This document shows, piece by piece, positions 11,420-23,590 of a DNA stretch of 64,000 nt. The stretch's first letter is position 1, and the number at the start of each line of letters is the position of its first letter. The notes below the pieces were generated by a model. That model made no database searches. It was given only the letters and a program-made list of their open reading frames with translations, and was not told the DNA's origin. Origin of the DNA: Gigaspora margarita (Eukaryota; Glomeromycota; Glomeromycetes; Diversisporales; Gigasporaceae); contig WTPW01001132.1 in NCBI GenBank assembly GCA_009809945.1, positions 106,819 to 170,818 of the forward strand, in the 5' to 3' direction. Both the position numbers and the translations under genes were made by a program.

Positions 11420-11639
11420 TATTCATAACACCGTGTTATATAACACTATATTAGAACACTTTCTAAAATTCTCGAATATCTCAAAATTTTACTAGGGTAG
11501 CCCTGTTGTGTTACTAACAAAAATGTTCCTCGCGTAATTTTACTATAAACTCTGACTCTAACCCTAACCCTAACCCTAACTCTAACTATAATCTAGTCTA
11601 CATAATAAGGTGTTATTATAACACGACGTTATGAATTTA
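11420..11639. mobile_element. TIR element containing a telomere-like block
   Basis: ATTCATAACACCGTGTTATA at the left pairs with the complement of ATTCATAACGTCGTGTTATA at the right, about 20 bp with two mismatches. Inside, 11553-11584 is a run of TCTAACCCTAACCCTAACCC type repeats, identical to the (CCCTAA)n telomere unit of most fungi. The target duplication is unclear. Confidence 0.65.
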
Positions 11640-11893
11640 ATATTTCATATTTACAATAAAAAATTGATTGTGCTGCGTCAGCAAATAGTTATCCACAATC
11701 AATGATTCGGTACGTTTGCATATATGTATAAAGAGTGCGTATAAATATCAAAATAATTAAATTTTGCTTTTTTTTAAAAAAGATACATTGTTATTGTATA
11801 TAATAAATAGATAATCCTCCATATCTGATATTTAATATAAATATTAGAAAACAATTATATGTGTTATTTTTTAAATATAAGTTATGGTGTCGG

Positions 11894-12099
11894 AAGCCTA
11901 TACTCGACAATAAAAATAGCGTAACTTAAAATGCATCAACTTTTTATAGAGGCAACATTTTTAAAAGTTATTTGGCAATTTTGTAGAGCTTATTACAGTA
12001 TAAAGAACAAAATCACCGGCCAGATATTTAAAATTGTTTTTATAAAAAATAAGACACTTTAAAGTTTAGGTATATAGTAATTATGTCGAGTATAGGCTT
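11894..12099. mobile_element. 206-bp TIR element
   Basis: AAGCCTATACTCGACA at 11894 and TGTCGAGTATAGGCTT ending at 12099 are exact inverted repeats of 16 bp. No target duplication is obvious. It is non-coding. Confidence 0.65.
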
Positions 12100-12683
12100 T
12101 TAGCACAATATAAATTTGCTAAAATAGTTATTGGTACGCGTTATTTCAGATTATTTTAAAACCATACCAAGGACGATGATATATTGTGTTTCACAAATAT
12201 CACAAAAGTCACAAAATTTCACAAAATTCGATCAAATTGCAAATTTTATATATTCGCTGTGAAAGAGCTCAACTATTAAATATGGATAATATTTTTTCAA
12301 TTAAAAATACTTGTCAATTTTTAAATTAATGTATTTTTTATTGAACAATAGTAATAATAACGATAATTACTATTGTTTAATTTTTTTATTAAAAAAAATA
12401 TTTATATTAGCATCGTGAAACCAAAATTAATAAATTATTTTTTGTAAAAATGTCTTCTCTTAGACGCCAAAAATCTAACACACTTAATGTTCATACACAG
12501 GTTAAAGAATATGAGGGTATATTTCGTGCTGATAATGGTTTGCTTTTTTTTCATATTTTTATATAGTAACTTTTTACAGTACAAATAAAAATATACAAAA
12601 TTTACCTTATCTCGCCACAAAATTTCGTTATCCCACAACAAAAAATAACGCGTTATTGTTTATGGCACATGATTGATCTTAGA

Positions 12684-13439
12684 CAGGGACTGTCAAAAAT
12701 TTGGATATAAAATCGTAAATAATTTGGATATTAAACTTTATTATTTTCATTGATTAAAATATAGCATAATTAACATTTTCAATGAATCTTCACTTAAATT
12801 TTATCTATCAGATATAGTTGTCGGGTTTGGTTTGATGATTTTAGATATGCTTCACGTTTTTTTTTTTGGTAGATTTTGGAATTTATATGTGAAAAAATAA
12901 AGGCCTTGTTCTCATAATTGAAAATTCATTGCACGGCTATAGGCAGTGGTTTTTTTAGTAGGACTCATCTTTTTTATTATTTGTGTGTTGTCTTTTTTTC
13001 GATAAATTGTTACACAAACCTTTGCCATTAAGTGACGTGTAACAACAAACGAAACGTTCAATAAAAATTTTTTTTTGGTCTCTATGAAATAAATAAGCAA
13101 TAAATATTAAAAAAAAATCCAGCTATACTAAGCCGTAAAAGAAAGCACTATCACTAGGATTGGTTGAATAATGGGTAAAGGTAAATTCGGAAGCAAATTT
13201 TCAGGAAAATGGCCTTTTTACTTTCGGCTAATAATCAAACATAGATATTAAAATATTCTATACACTTTATTATGGATTTAAAAGTCCGTTTTTGTAAGAA
13301 CTTGCTTTATAATAAATTTTAACAACAAATAATTCCCAACCATGATTGCTAAACACCAAAATTTGGAAGTCTTAAAATTCGAAGCCAAAATTTGGAAAAA
13401 TTCGAGAAAAATTTGGATCCAAATTTTTGACAGTCCCTG
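12684..13439. mobile_element. hAT-type non-autonomous element, 756 bp
   Basis: The termini CAGGGACTGTCAAAAATTTG and CAAATTTTTGACAGTCCCTG are inverted repeats differing by one base. They are flanked by a perfect 8-bp duplication atcttaga (12676-12683 and 13440-13447). The interior has only short chance frames (for example 13100-12912, minus) and no transposase motif, so it must be mobilised in trans. Confidence 0.92.
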
Positions 13440-13447
13440 ATCTTAGA

Positions 13448-15600
13448 TAAATCTAACCAATCAAATAGTTTAAAACGCAAAGACGGTACGGTTAAAATTT
13501 TAGTAGTGTAGATTTAGACCTGATGACACGGACGATTTTGAGGATAACAATGACGCGTTAAAGATCTTGAATCATTGTTGCAATCACGTAGATCACATGC
13601 TTTTTCAATGTCTACTTGCAAAGAGACAAGAATCAATTGAGGGCTCTTGATAGAAGTCAGACCATTACATTTGATTTTGTGCGGCAATTAAGCTTTTCGT
13701 ACGTATTATGCACCTATCTACTATGCAACAAGTGTATAGGAGAAAGATCAAAAACATATTACATGATCGTTTATCTGTAAAAATGTTGATAAAAACGATA
13801 AAGACACTTGAAGCGAAAGGTAAAGAGTTGACAAAATTATATCGATTTCTTTTTTTTTTTTTTTTTTTTAATAAAATAAATTAAAGGATTAATCGTTTTG
13901 TATAATCTTTGTAATGATAAATAATCTCCACTTTTAAATTCAAATTTTTTAAATGTTCATTCTTATCTTTTTCTTTTAAAGTTTAACTTTAAGGAACAAC
14001 ACTTAATGAACCAATTTTTTTGTTAATTTAAATAACTATGTTATAATGAGGTCGTCAAGCAGGTAAAAAATCTCCACTATGACCTACCATCACTAATACC
14101 GGTATATATTAAATTTTTAAGTTGTATTTTGATTTTGGTAATATCTTTAACTTTTGATTATTTATCAAAAAATATTCATTATACTAAAATATTTTCAGCA
14201 GGTATCATTCCATTCTGCTTTTCAAGGTTACAATTTTCCTAATGATTAGCTTCACATTGAATTACAGTACTTGTTTATATTTTTATACTAATGTAATTTA
14301 CTCATCACTAGTATAATTTGCAATCACTATTTTGATTTTACTTAACGGTCTATTCTTTGTCTAAATATTATACCACGATTAACCCATAACTTAAAAACAA
14401 TAATTAAGATTAAATTTATCTATACCATAAATATAGTTATCTCTTACATCATCTCACTAACATTGTGAACCTTGAAATATGTATACTGAGATATAATCTA
14501 TAATCAAAATACAGTTTGATAGTTCAAAATCACATAAATTTATCTGTACATCCCCTACACCATTCTTAGAAATAAACAGTGTTCCGAGAAAGTTTAAAGG
14601 GAAATAATAAAATTGAGTTTGAACCGATTCACATCTTGACAGGTAATCAGGGTAATATAGATGAAAATCCTAGCGAGAATGACTAATACTTTTTGATTTA
14701 CACGTTCATAGATTTAATTTGATGGAAATTAGAAAAATTAATTTTACCTACTTCAAAGCTTGAACTTTTTTGTCTGACACAACACAGTTTTAACCTATAC
14801 CCATACTATATTCAGAGCTTCCTTAAGATTGGCCATAAAGGTACTGTACATGTAAAGCTAGCATTTAAAGAGTAATTTTATAAATATTATTAGTAGTCAG
14901 AACTTGAAGCATAGGGAGTATTTATAATGCATAGAAAATCTGGAACAGATTACCCAATATCCAGAATGTTAAGATATACAATACTGGGCAAAAATTGTCG
15001 AATGACTTTTAATAATCTAAACAAATATCAGATATATATTTAAGTTTCGAGAAACACGTAATATATACAGATATATATGACTTAAAAGAAATAAAATTAT
15101 TATTATTATTTTTTTTTTTTTTACTTGCTTTACCATAATTGTTTTTGAGCTTGAATTGTAATAAGTTTGAATAGTTATATTAAAAATTGACCTATTTTTA
15201 TTCTTCAATTGACGACAAAATCCGTAGAACTGCTGTTATCTGTTATACGATCTGCAATAAACAGAGTTTTTACATTTTTCCATAATTTCTATCGCGTTGA
15301 TTTTCTATCACATCTAGATGTTATAGTCTTGCTTAGTTCAGTCTGGTTCATAAAATACTATTTATACTATTTACCGGACCAAGAACCATAATCAAGATCG
15401 TTATTAGAACCAATGAGGTTATTACAAGATCAATTCGATTAACGTTAGTATAATTTTAGTTTAAAAATACAAGTAAAAAATTAAGAATATTAATCGATAT
15501 TTGTTTATTATTAATAAGCTAAAATCAATTTATTTTGTATCGGTATAGCCTAACGTTAAACTGATTTTTAAATTTCGACCAAGTTGAATCGACAAATTTA
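13448..15600. other. Intergenic region, no gene recognised
   Basis: The plus strand at 13520-13650 reads 'DDTDDFEDNNDALKILN' then 'HCCNHVDHMLFQCLLAKRQE' before a stop, possibly a gene remnant. 13848-13870 is a T run. The rest is AT-rich with no repeat pair found. Confidence 0.4.
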
Positions 15601-15626
15601 GGTTGACTACAAACAGTAGAGATTTG

Positions 15627-15785
15627 TTTGGTGCGTCGAGGGTAGTTCGGATTTGAGTGAGGAGAGCATCTTCTTGCGTTGCGAATACAAGTAAAATTGT
15701 AATTAGCAATTTACTAATTTTACTTTATACTTGCAACGCAAGAAGATGCTCTCATTCAAATCCGAACTACCCTCGACGCACCAAA
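15627..15785. repeat. 159-bp hairpin with near-perfect arms
   Basis: TTTGGTGCGTCGAGGGTAGT on the left is matched by its complement ending at 15785. The arms continue through 'tcggatttgagtgaggagag' and 'catcttcttgcgttgc' to a short AT loop near 15705. Only a few mismatches interrupt about 75 paired bases. The arms are less AT-rich than the surroundings. No target duplication was found. Confidence 0.8.
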
Positions 15786-15818
15786 TAAGGTAGGGCTACA
15801 ATCACAATAAATAATTCT

Positions 15819-16043
15819 GGGGTGCTTTCAAGCAAAAAAATTCGGACCTCCCACTGAGAAGATATCCATTTGTCAGACCATTGGTAGTGCGTCTCATGGA
15901 TTGCTAATGAGCGTTTCATGGTTTGTCTCATGGACCAAAGAACAATTATAACATGCGGTGAAATAATTGAAGACAGTCACATAAATATGCACAATACAAT
16001 ATCTGCTAAGGGGAAGGAACGAATTTTTGCTTGAAAACGCCCC
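15819..16043. mobile_element. 225-bp TIR element
   Basis: GGGGTGCTTTCAAGCAAAAA and the complement TTTTTGCTTGAAAACGCCCC form a 25-bp inverted repeat with two mismatches. The interior is non-coding and includes a triple 'tctcatgga/tttcatgg' motif at 15892-15937. No clear target duplication. Confidence 0.7.
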
Positions 16044-16594
16044 TAGTTTTGTTGCTTTTTTTAGGGAGTTTGTACATATTTGTGCAGGCAGATCATATTT
16101 ATGTCCATTGTTTAGTAATTCTATTTATAAATCCAACTTTTACACACAAAGACGCCCGCGAATTAACTACAGTACAGATTAGACATTTCTATTCAGAAAA
16201 GGTTTAATATTAATTCGGAGATATGAATTAACGTAACTCGAACTTTCTATGCACGTATAGGAGTTCACTTTCCGATAGAATTTTCGATTTTTTATTATGA
16301 TAATCAAATTTAAACCGTCGATGATTTGAGTAGTAGCATTTGTGATTTTTTTGTGTATTCTAGAACAATTTTATTTTAAAGTAAAAGTAGTAGATAAACT
16401 TTATCAAATAAATAATATAAATTCTATGTTAATATGCACGCCAAGAGAATTTCTAATAGATAAGTATCGGAATAAAGATTCCATTGATTCCATAAAAGTT
16501 TTAACATTTTTGGAGTTGTCGAATTTTTTTATTCTTATAAATTTGGTTGATTTTTGTTTAAATTTTTTTTAAAAAAAAAAAGAAAAGAAAAAAA

Positions 16595-17281
16595 ATGAGT
16601 CAAAATAAAAGAAAACTTGATAAAAATCAAGAAACTAAAAAAAAAGACCATCCAATTTGGAGTCATTTTTATTCAATTCGATCAAATCCAAATAAAATTT
16701 ACTGTAGAGAATGTGAAAAATCCAATAAAGAAAATCCAGCAACATATGTCTCTAATACAAGTGTTACTAATCTTAAAAAACATTTTATGAACAAACATAA
16801 TGAAAAATGGAAAGAGATTGATAGACAATATCAAACGAGTTCTAGTAAGAAATCTCGCGTATCAGTAAATAATAAAGAAACCTTGGATGTACCACCGGAT
16901 TACACTGAATTGCCAACTAATATGGGATCACCGAGCAGGTCGGAGAATATGGAATCATCGAGTGTGTCAAATATGTCGATTTTTGATAGTGAAATTAAAA
17001 AATTCACTATTAAAAATATCAAAAATATTAAAAAAATTAATATTAAAGGTATTTCTCAAAAAAATTTTAAAGAAATATATTTAGAATCAGAAGATGAAAT
17101 TGAAGTTGAAAGAAATAATAATGTAAGATTTTTAAATGTACCAGCTGAAAAAGAAATTAACAAATACACTGTTAGAAATATCAAGAAAGTTATTATCGAT
17201 GATATTGTTTATGAATGTATCGACACTGATGAAATGTACTTAGACATAGATGGAGTAATTGAAATTAAACCATGCAAATAG
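16595..17281 (+). CDS. BED-type zinc-finger protein
   Basis: A 228-residue single-exon frame with an A-rich leader directly before the ATG. Residues 19-73 form a BED finger: aromatic HPIWSHFY, C37-x2-C40, then H63-x4-H68 within 'TSVTNLKKHFMNKHNEKW'. BED fingers bind DNA and are found in hAT transposases and in genes derived from them. Residues 80-130 are Ser/Asn-rich and probably disordered. Residues 134-172 and 188-226 are diverged copies of one segment (IKKFTIKNIKNIKKINI against INKYTVRNIKKVIIDDI), an internal duplication. There is no RNase-H catalytic core and no hAT dimerisation region, so it is not a transposase; it could be a domesticated or truncated derivative. Low-complexity T/G-rich DNA with an N at 17363 follows the stop. 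Confidence 0.8.
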   Translation: MSQNKRKLDKNQETKKKDHPIWSHFYSIRSNPNKIYCRECEKSNKENPATYVSNTSVTNLKKHFMNKHNEKWKEIDRQYQTSSSKKSRVSVNNKETLDVPPDYTELPTNMGSPSRSENMESSSVSNMSIFDSEIKKFTIKNIKNIKKINIKGISQKNFKEIYLESEDEIEVERNNNVRFLNVPAEKEINKYTVRNIKKVIIDDIVYECIDTDEMYLDIDGVIEIKPCK

Positions 17282-17574
17282 TTTATTTTTTTTCTTTTTT
17301 TGTGGGGGTTTTTTTTTACTTTTTCTTTTTTTGTGGTTTTTTTTTTTTTTTTTTTTTTTTTTNTTTGTATTATATATTCTGCTGAAACTGGACTGAAAAT
17401 GGCTGAAGATAGAAATTTTAAATATAATATGAAATTCAACCACCAATTCCAACTTCTACCATAACACCAAATAGCATTTTTTTAAATAAAATAAATATAT
17501 TATTGGTTTTAAAATTTGATTCCTTATTAGTGCAGAAATGGGAAAAATTTAAATCCAAGTTTTTTTTCAAATTT

Positions 17575-18500
17575 TTACAACTGTTTTCATAATTCCTGAA
17601 ACATCTGATAAAAAATTGTCGAATGATTTTTCAACCGATTCAGTTAGTAATTGTTCATGACTTTCATAAATTTTGAGGCATCTGATAACAAATAGATCTG
17701 AATGATTATTTAATTCGATAAGTTTGTGATTTCAATAATGTGTGTACTATAAATTTTTTGCTAAAAGACATGTAACTCGGTATCACTATTTTACATTTGC
17801 GCTTCAGATAAGTTGGATTCTTATTCTGTATTAGATTCAGTTACTGTTACTTCAAACAAGTTGGATAATTCAGATTTAAACTGTAGTTACTTTAGACAAC
17901 TAGGCATTTTTAAAATGTTTACTAAATACACGTAGATGAATCAACCATTTCTGCAATTCAATATTTTTATCTGATTCATAATGATTTTCTTATTGACCTA
18001 TATTTTTAATAATCATATTATAACTTTAAATAAAATAATATATAGATTTTTACTTTGATTTTGTTGATTATAATTCTCAATGTTGTTTCAACAAATATTA
18101 TTAATAAAATCTTGGTTGTTTGGAATCATAAACTAGTTATCTTGTAGATTATTCATCTACTAAAGACTCGAGTGATAACTTGGTTATCCGACACGTCCTA
18201 AAATGATCACTGAATGATTTCCGTGTAACTTATTCAGTCATCTCCTAAAACAAATATCAAAATATTCACTCACTTTCTTTTAATATCGAGTTTTTTTTTT
18301 CATTAGCACCTGTTTATGTAATGTATTTATCATGAAAACTTATATTTGGAACTTTTTTTTTATATTTTTTGTTGATCTGTTTATTGACAGAAACTATTTA
18401 GACAAAACACATCAAATATACTAGATATGCATTCAAGAGAAAACTTGATTTTAAATATGTTGACATTGTAGTATTGTTTATAATATTATTTATAGCTCTC
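17575..18500 (-). mobile_element. Long-TIR element with Cys-rich ORF, copy 1 (decayed)
   Basis: The left end (17575-17665) is homologous to the TIR at 40878-40965 and 59302-59400; read on the minus strand it gives 'ESVEKSFDNFLSDVSGIMKT'. The interior runs parallel to copy 2 (for example 17800-18000 with 41040-41240, 18290-18470 with 41405-41600). The Cys-rich ORF begins with ATG at 18466 but stops after 22 codons (18398), with Cys codons changed (TGT to TAT). Further on, CGA-type arginine is TAA in 'DKYIT-stop-TGAN'. The right TIR is missing or past recognition. Confidence 0.65.
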
Positions 18501-18562
18501 CGATAATGAAGTGGTGGGGAAAATTAGGGTACCCCCGTACGTACTGTACAGGACATACGTAC

Positions 18563-19112
18563 TAGGGTGGTAACTCAACTAAGTAAATCAAAACTATGTC
18601 AGCAATATTAGAAATTTTACTATGATCAGATTTTTTATCAGAGATCAAAATGAACGATTAAAAATCATTTTACTTTATTTAATTAATAAGCAAAGCACAA
18701 AAATTCTAAACGATTCAACTTGATATCGCACTTCTCTTTCTAATTTTTTTTAACTGAAAACTCTTCGCAAAGACCATATCTAAAAAGTTACGCTCGATTT
18801 TTTTGCGACAATTCTAGTAAAAATTTCGACTTGTACGTTTAAAATGCCATTAAAATCAATGAAATTTGGATGTTCTATAAGATGAAGTTTCAAATTTTAT
18901 ATATTAATAGAAAATTCTAAAGCGTAACATTATTCTACAACATTTAATAAGTTACTTGTGAAAATTTCAAAGTAATTCATTGAGTTTTCAATAAGTTATA
19001 ACGTTTTAAAGTAATTAATTTTAATAAATATATTAATAATAAAATAATTATTGATCTTTTATTTGCGTAAGATGAAAAATCTGTAATATGTCAAATTCGA
19101 GTTACCACCCTA
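18563..19112. mobile_element. hAT-type non-autonomous element, 550 bp
   Basis: The termini TAGGGTGGTAACTC and GAGTTACCACCCTA are exact inverted repeats. The target duplication atacgtac is perfect (18555-18562 and 19113-19120). The insertion sits in a cgtacgtac-rich sequence that itself begins TAGGGTACCC (18526) and ends with the complement of TAGGGTTGCAATTACGTA (19129-19148), perhaps an older element. It is non-coding. Confidence 0.9.
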
Positions 19113-19164
19113 ATACGTACGTACGTAAAATTACGTAATTGCAACCCTATCTATATTAGGTAAG

Positions 19165-19479
19165 TAGAGTTTGAAACTTGATTTGACCTTCGGATTTAAA
19201 TCCGATTTCCTTCGGATTCGAATCAAATCCGAAGATAAAACCGAATCCACCGATCTGACACATCAAGAAAACAAAAGCAACCAGGCGAGCACATACAATG
19301 ACGATGATGCGATTTAAATCTTAAGCTGGTTTTCATTCTAATTTAACCAATCAAATAAAATAATTTTAATGTACAGAATATAACCGGATATCGATTTAAC
19401 AATTCGGATTTAAATCCGAAGCTTGGAGTCACTAATAAATAAATTCGTATTTAAAAAATAAATTCGGTTCCAAACTCTA
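19165..19479. mobile_element. hAT-type MITE, 315 bp
   Basis: The termini TAGAGTTTGAAAC and GGTTCCAAACTCTA are inverted repeats. The flanks taggtaag (19157-19164) and tacgtaag (19480-19487) match 7 of 8. Both sides of the interior carry the ATTCGGATTTAAATCCGAA palindrome (near 19193 and 19407). Confidence 0.85.
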
Positions 19480-19580
19480 TACGTAAGTTATATTATATAA
19501 AGGCAAAATCCAATATTTGAGATTTTTAAATTAAAATATAATTGGAAAATCTAAATAATATTTTTATAGATAAGAATGCA

Positions 19581-20508
19581 TATAATTAATAGTTATTCGG
19601 CACGAAGTGCCGAATAACTGAGTTATTTGCTGTATGCTATTTGATTGGTCGATTTTAAGCACCGAAGGTGCTTAAAATTCGACCAGTCAAATCATATGGC
19701 AAATAACGGTAAGGTACAATAGTATTCTAATGCTAGTAAAGCGCGATAGCGCTTCACTGGTATTAGAATACTGTTGTACCGTAGTTATGAGTACTTCGTG
19801 CTTGAATAACTGGATTATACGGTATTTATATTTGTTGGTTTTGCGTACCAACTGTTGACCGGCGTTTGAGATTTTAAATTTTTATGCACGTGAGTTACAC
19901 ACGTTGTCCGGATATATTTTAAATCCGGAACGGATTTAAAATATTTCGGATAACGTGTGTAACTCACGTGCATAAAAATCATAAAATTTCAAATGCCGGA
20001 TAACAGTTGGTATATGCAAAATCCAACAAATAGAAAATGCCGTATAATTAATAGTTATTCGGCACGAAGTGCCGAATAACTGAGTTATTTGCTGTATGCT
20101 ATTTGATTGGTCGATTTTAAGCACCGAAGGTGCTTAAAATTCGNCCAGTCAAATCATATGGCAAATAACGGTAAGGTACAATAGTNTTCTAATGCTAGTA
20201 AAGCGCGATAGCGCTTNACTGGTATTAGAATACTNTTGTACCGTAGTTATGAGTACTTCGTGCTTGAATAACTGGATTATACGGCATTTATATTTGTTGG
20301 TTTTGCGTACCAACTGTTGACCGGCGTTTGAGATTTTAAATTTTTATGCACGTGAGTTACACACGTTGTCCGAATATATTTTAAATCCGGAACGGATTTA
20401 AAATATTTCAGAAAACGTGTGTAACTCACGTGCATAAAAATCATAAAATTTCAAATGCCGGATAACAGTTGGTAAATGCAAAATCCAACAAATAGAAAAT
20501 GCCGTATA
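19581..20508. repeat. Tandem duplication of a multi-hairpin unit
   Basis: Two copies of a 462-bp unit (19581-20042 and 20043-20508) are almost identical. Each unit is a chain of hairpins: GTTATTCGGCACGAAGTGCC with its complement; a 90-bp arm pair from GTTATTTGCTGTATGC folding on GCACCGAAGGTGC; GGTACAATAGTATTCTAATG folding on GCGCGATAGCGC; and a 245-bp arm pair from TTATACGG folding on ATCCGGAACGGAT. Every hairpin tip is a 3-5 base loop in a GC-rich stem, in an otherwise AT-rich unit. Four single N bases (20144, 20186, 20217, 20235) all fall in copy 2. No open frame. Confidence 0.85.
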
Positions 20509-23058
20509 AATTAATTATAATTTGCACATCACTAATAATGTTATTCATTTTCAGTAGGAAGTAATTAAATAGACGAATGTCAAAGATAAGCTTGTTAATC
20601 CTTTATTCGTGATCATATTGAATGTTTGTCCGCATGTTAAAATTAATGACTTTTTGTTTTTACAATTTGTTCTCCAATAAAGGAAAAATTAAAACAATTA
20701 AAAATATTAATATTAATAGTTATATGTCTCATAGTTTGTTTATACACTTTGGATTTTCTTTTGCGATTCAGGATGATCAAGATATCATTTTATTGCCATG
20801 AATGACGATCAGAGCAAGATTAAACGATTCATTGAAATATTTGGCCATTTACTGCATCAATGAATATTGTAGAGTTTTGGTGCTTTAAATTGAAGGCTTA
20901 ATTCATTTATGCAAAAAGAAAGCTTGTTTATGGTATGTGATTCAAGAACGACTCTTTTCGATATTGTCACCTATAAGATCTTCCCTAGTATCGATAAAAT
21001 TCGTTAATGTTAGGGTTAGGATTAGGCTTTGGTCAGGTTATTAATAAAATCGCCAAAGGAAACCCATTTGTTAGAGCATTAAACGTGGTTTCCTATACAC
21101 TTATCTATTGCATTTAATAATACATATATGAAATCTATTTTTATTTTTATTTTCTTTTTTGATATATATTTGATGATCTTCATTATAGGTGGATACGTAG
21201 AGATCATTACTATCAAAGGAGGTTCGCTAAAAATAGTGTTAGTTAATTCAATCTATTGATTCACATACTGAACAAAATGAATTCTTGGAAATGTAATTTT
21301 GGTTATCCCCGCTTTGGCGATCCCCCATGAAAATACGGACGAAAGTTGAACAGACCATGTGATTTTCACATTTCGATCTGATATCATTCATACATGGCGT
21401 AAATTTTTTAATAGTACTTACACCTATATTAATTTTTTTATACAATATAAATTAATATTAATTCATTGCACTGACGTAATTGACCTGATTTAGAGTTAGT
21501 GTTGGCTAATTTTAATATCAACGAAATGGCTGTCAGTGAAATCTATCAGAATACTCATGCATTAATTATTTACTAGTTGAATTGATGTTTAAAAGTTAAA
21601 GTCTTGGAAAGCAAAAATTTTTTGGATAATTTACTGGGACATACAATTTTTAAGGTACTATGTTTATGGTACATTACATTGAAATTTTTTGAGATTATAT
21701 GAATTTAGTTTCCAATCTAAATGAATATAAAAATTGCAATAAAATGGATCAATGATACTTCTATTCAGAAAATTGAGATTCACTGATTTAAAAGTAATAT
21801 TTATGTTATTATCATAATGAAATAATCTACAAAAAATAAAATTTCAGGTTAAGATGGATATCAGTGAACAAACAAAATAATTGATTGATCAAAATGTTCA
21901 TTAAAAAAAACTTTATGGATTTGTCAAATCAATAATAAAGTTATGTGAATTAACTATATAAATTATTACATAACTGAATATATTGTAATATTCAGCATTA
22001 TGCATAGTTAATAAGACTCTTAAAATTAACTTTTAAGGTGAATCCCTGCACTTTTCTCATGAATTCAATAAATAATTGATTGGTCATGCTTGATAAGACA
22101 GACCAATCAGATTCTTTATTGAGTCCATTGAGGGAGGTTTTTGAGAACTCCCTAAGATTAGAAAAAAAAACCTTTTTCGTAAACAATATCTTGTTACCTT
22201 ACGTACGTACGTCTGAGCATGATGAAATCAAATTCTCATTTTTAAAATCTAGAACAACTTATACTTTTACTATATGCTTTGAAATAGGTATTGCGTGATG
22301 CTTGCATATCTACTTCATATTTGGTGATGTGTCATGTGATAATTTCGTTACATGCTAAGGAAATTGGTCCAGTCCAGCCCAGTCCGCCTCTTCTTTAAGA
22401 TGACAATTTTAACGTTTTTTAGTCTGGTTTCCGTTCTACAAAAGTCCTTAGTGGTTTAAAAGTCTAACCATTTTATTGATTAGTCCTAAAACCTAACTTT
22501 ATTTATGAAAACACTGACTCAAGATTAGAGATCGAAGAATCGTGGGCCAGTTAAAAGATTTTTCCGATAAACCGATGATTCTTTTGATAGAACTAATTCA
22601 CTTTTAGTACTTGATAATTGTGAGGACTGTCTAATAAATATCAGAGTTTTCTATCCATACTAAAAACCTTCTATTTACCTAGCTATATTAATAAGATCAA
22701 ATATTATAGATAGGCTTAAGCCAAGTCGACTTAACTCAAGTCAAACCTGAGCGAGTTGTTAAACCTTCATAATTCAAACATTCTTAAGCAATTACTTACG
22801 TCAACGTAAATTAGATGATACAGAACAAATGCTCCAGTATAAAATAGAAAAATACGACTTAAAGTATGTCAACTCGAGTCGTGGCCTTCTGACCGTCTTT
22901 AAGTACCCAATATATTTAATTAGGATCCACATCGATTGATCAATCAAATCACGAGATCGAGTGTAATGTGAAAACAGTAATCCCAAATTTTGTCTTTGAA
23001 ATCACTTATTTTACATTATTGTATTATGTTAAAGTAGCCTGATCGATCAATGGGAGTG
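20509..23058. other. 2.5 kb with no recognised gene
   Basis: AT-rich unique-looking sequence with scattered short frames under 75 codons, none with a motif. A telomere-like 'gttagggttagg' occurs at 21008. I see no convincing inverted-repeat pair here. Confidence 0.45.
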
Positions 23059-23066
23059 GTCATACG

Positions 23067-23425
23067 CAGTGTTGGAAATTAATGTTCTCAGAGTTCTCAT
23101 GAGAACATAAATTTGTGAACGGTATAAATTTTTTTAAAACAATAATATTGTTCTCATAATTATATAATAATTTCACGGCAAACCAAAAGCTAATAAAAAT
23201 TCTTATTTAATTTTTTATACTTCATATTTATAACATTATATTGGTTTTTTTTTATTTTTTTTATTTTATTTTATTTTTTTATTTTTATTGTTTTTTTTTA
23301 TTTTTTATTTTTTTTTATTTTTTGTTATTTTTTTAATGAGAACAATAACCAATTATTTGAAAACACTTGTAGCTATTATACTTTTCTCATGAGAACAATG
23401 TTTGAGTCTGAAATTTCCAACACCG
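23067..23425. mobile_element. hAT-type MITE, 359 bp
   Basis: The termini CAGTGTTGGAAATT and AAATTTCCAACACCG are inverted repeats. A perfect 8-bp duplication gtcatacg lies at 23059-23066 and 23426-23433. Inner arms carry GTTCTCATGAGAAC. The middle (23240-23330) is a T/A low-complexity tract. A related left end (CAGTGTTGGAAATTACATG) is at 38985. Confidence 0.92.
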
Positions 23426-23590
23426 GTCATACGTATGGTTAGTTAATTTATAAAGGTCAAAACGTAATCACTAATAAATCAAATTTGTATGCGAAAAAAT
23501 TGGTTATTATCCACAAAGTTTTACATTTTTTATTACAGTATATGATTTGTTGCAAAATATTTTAATATTAGATAAAAAACTTTTTTAATA

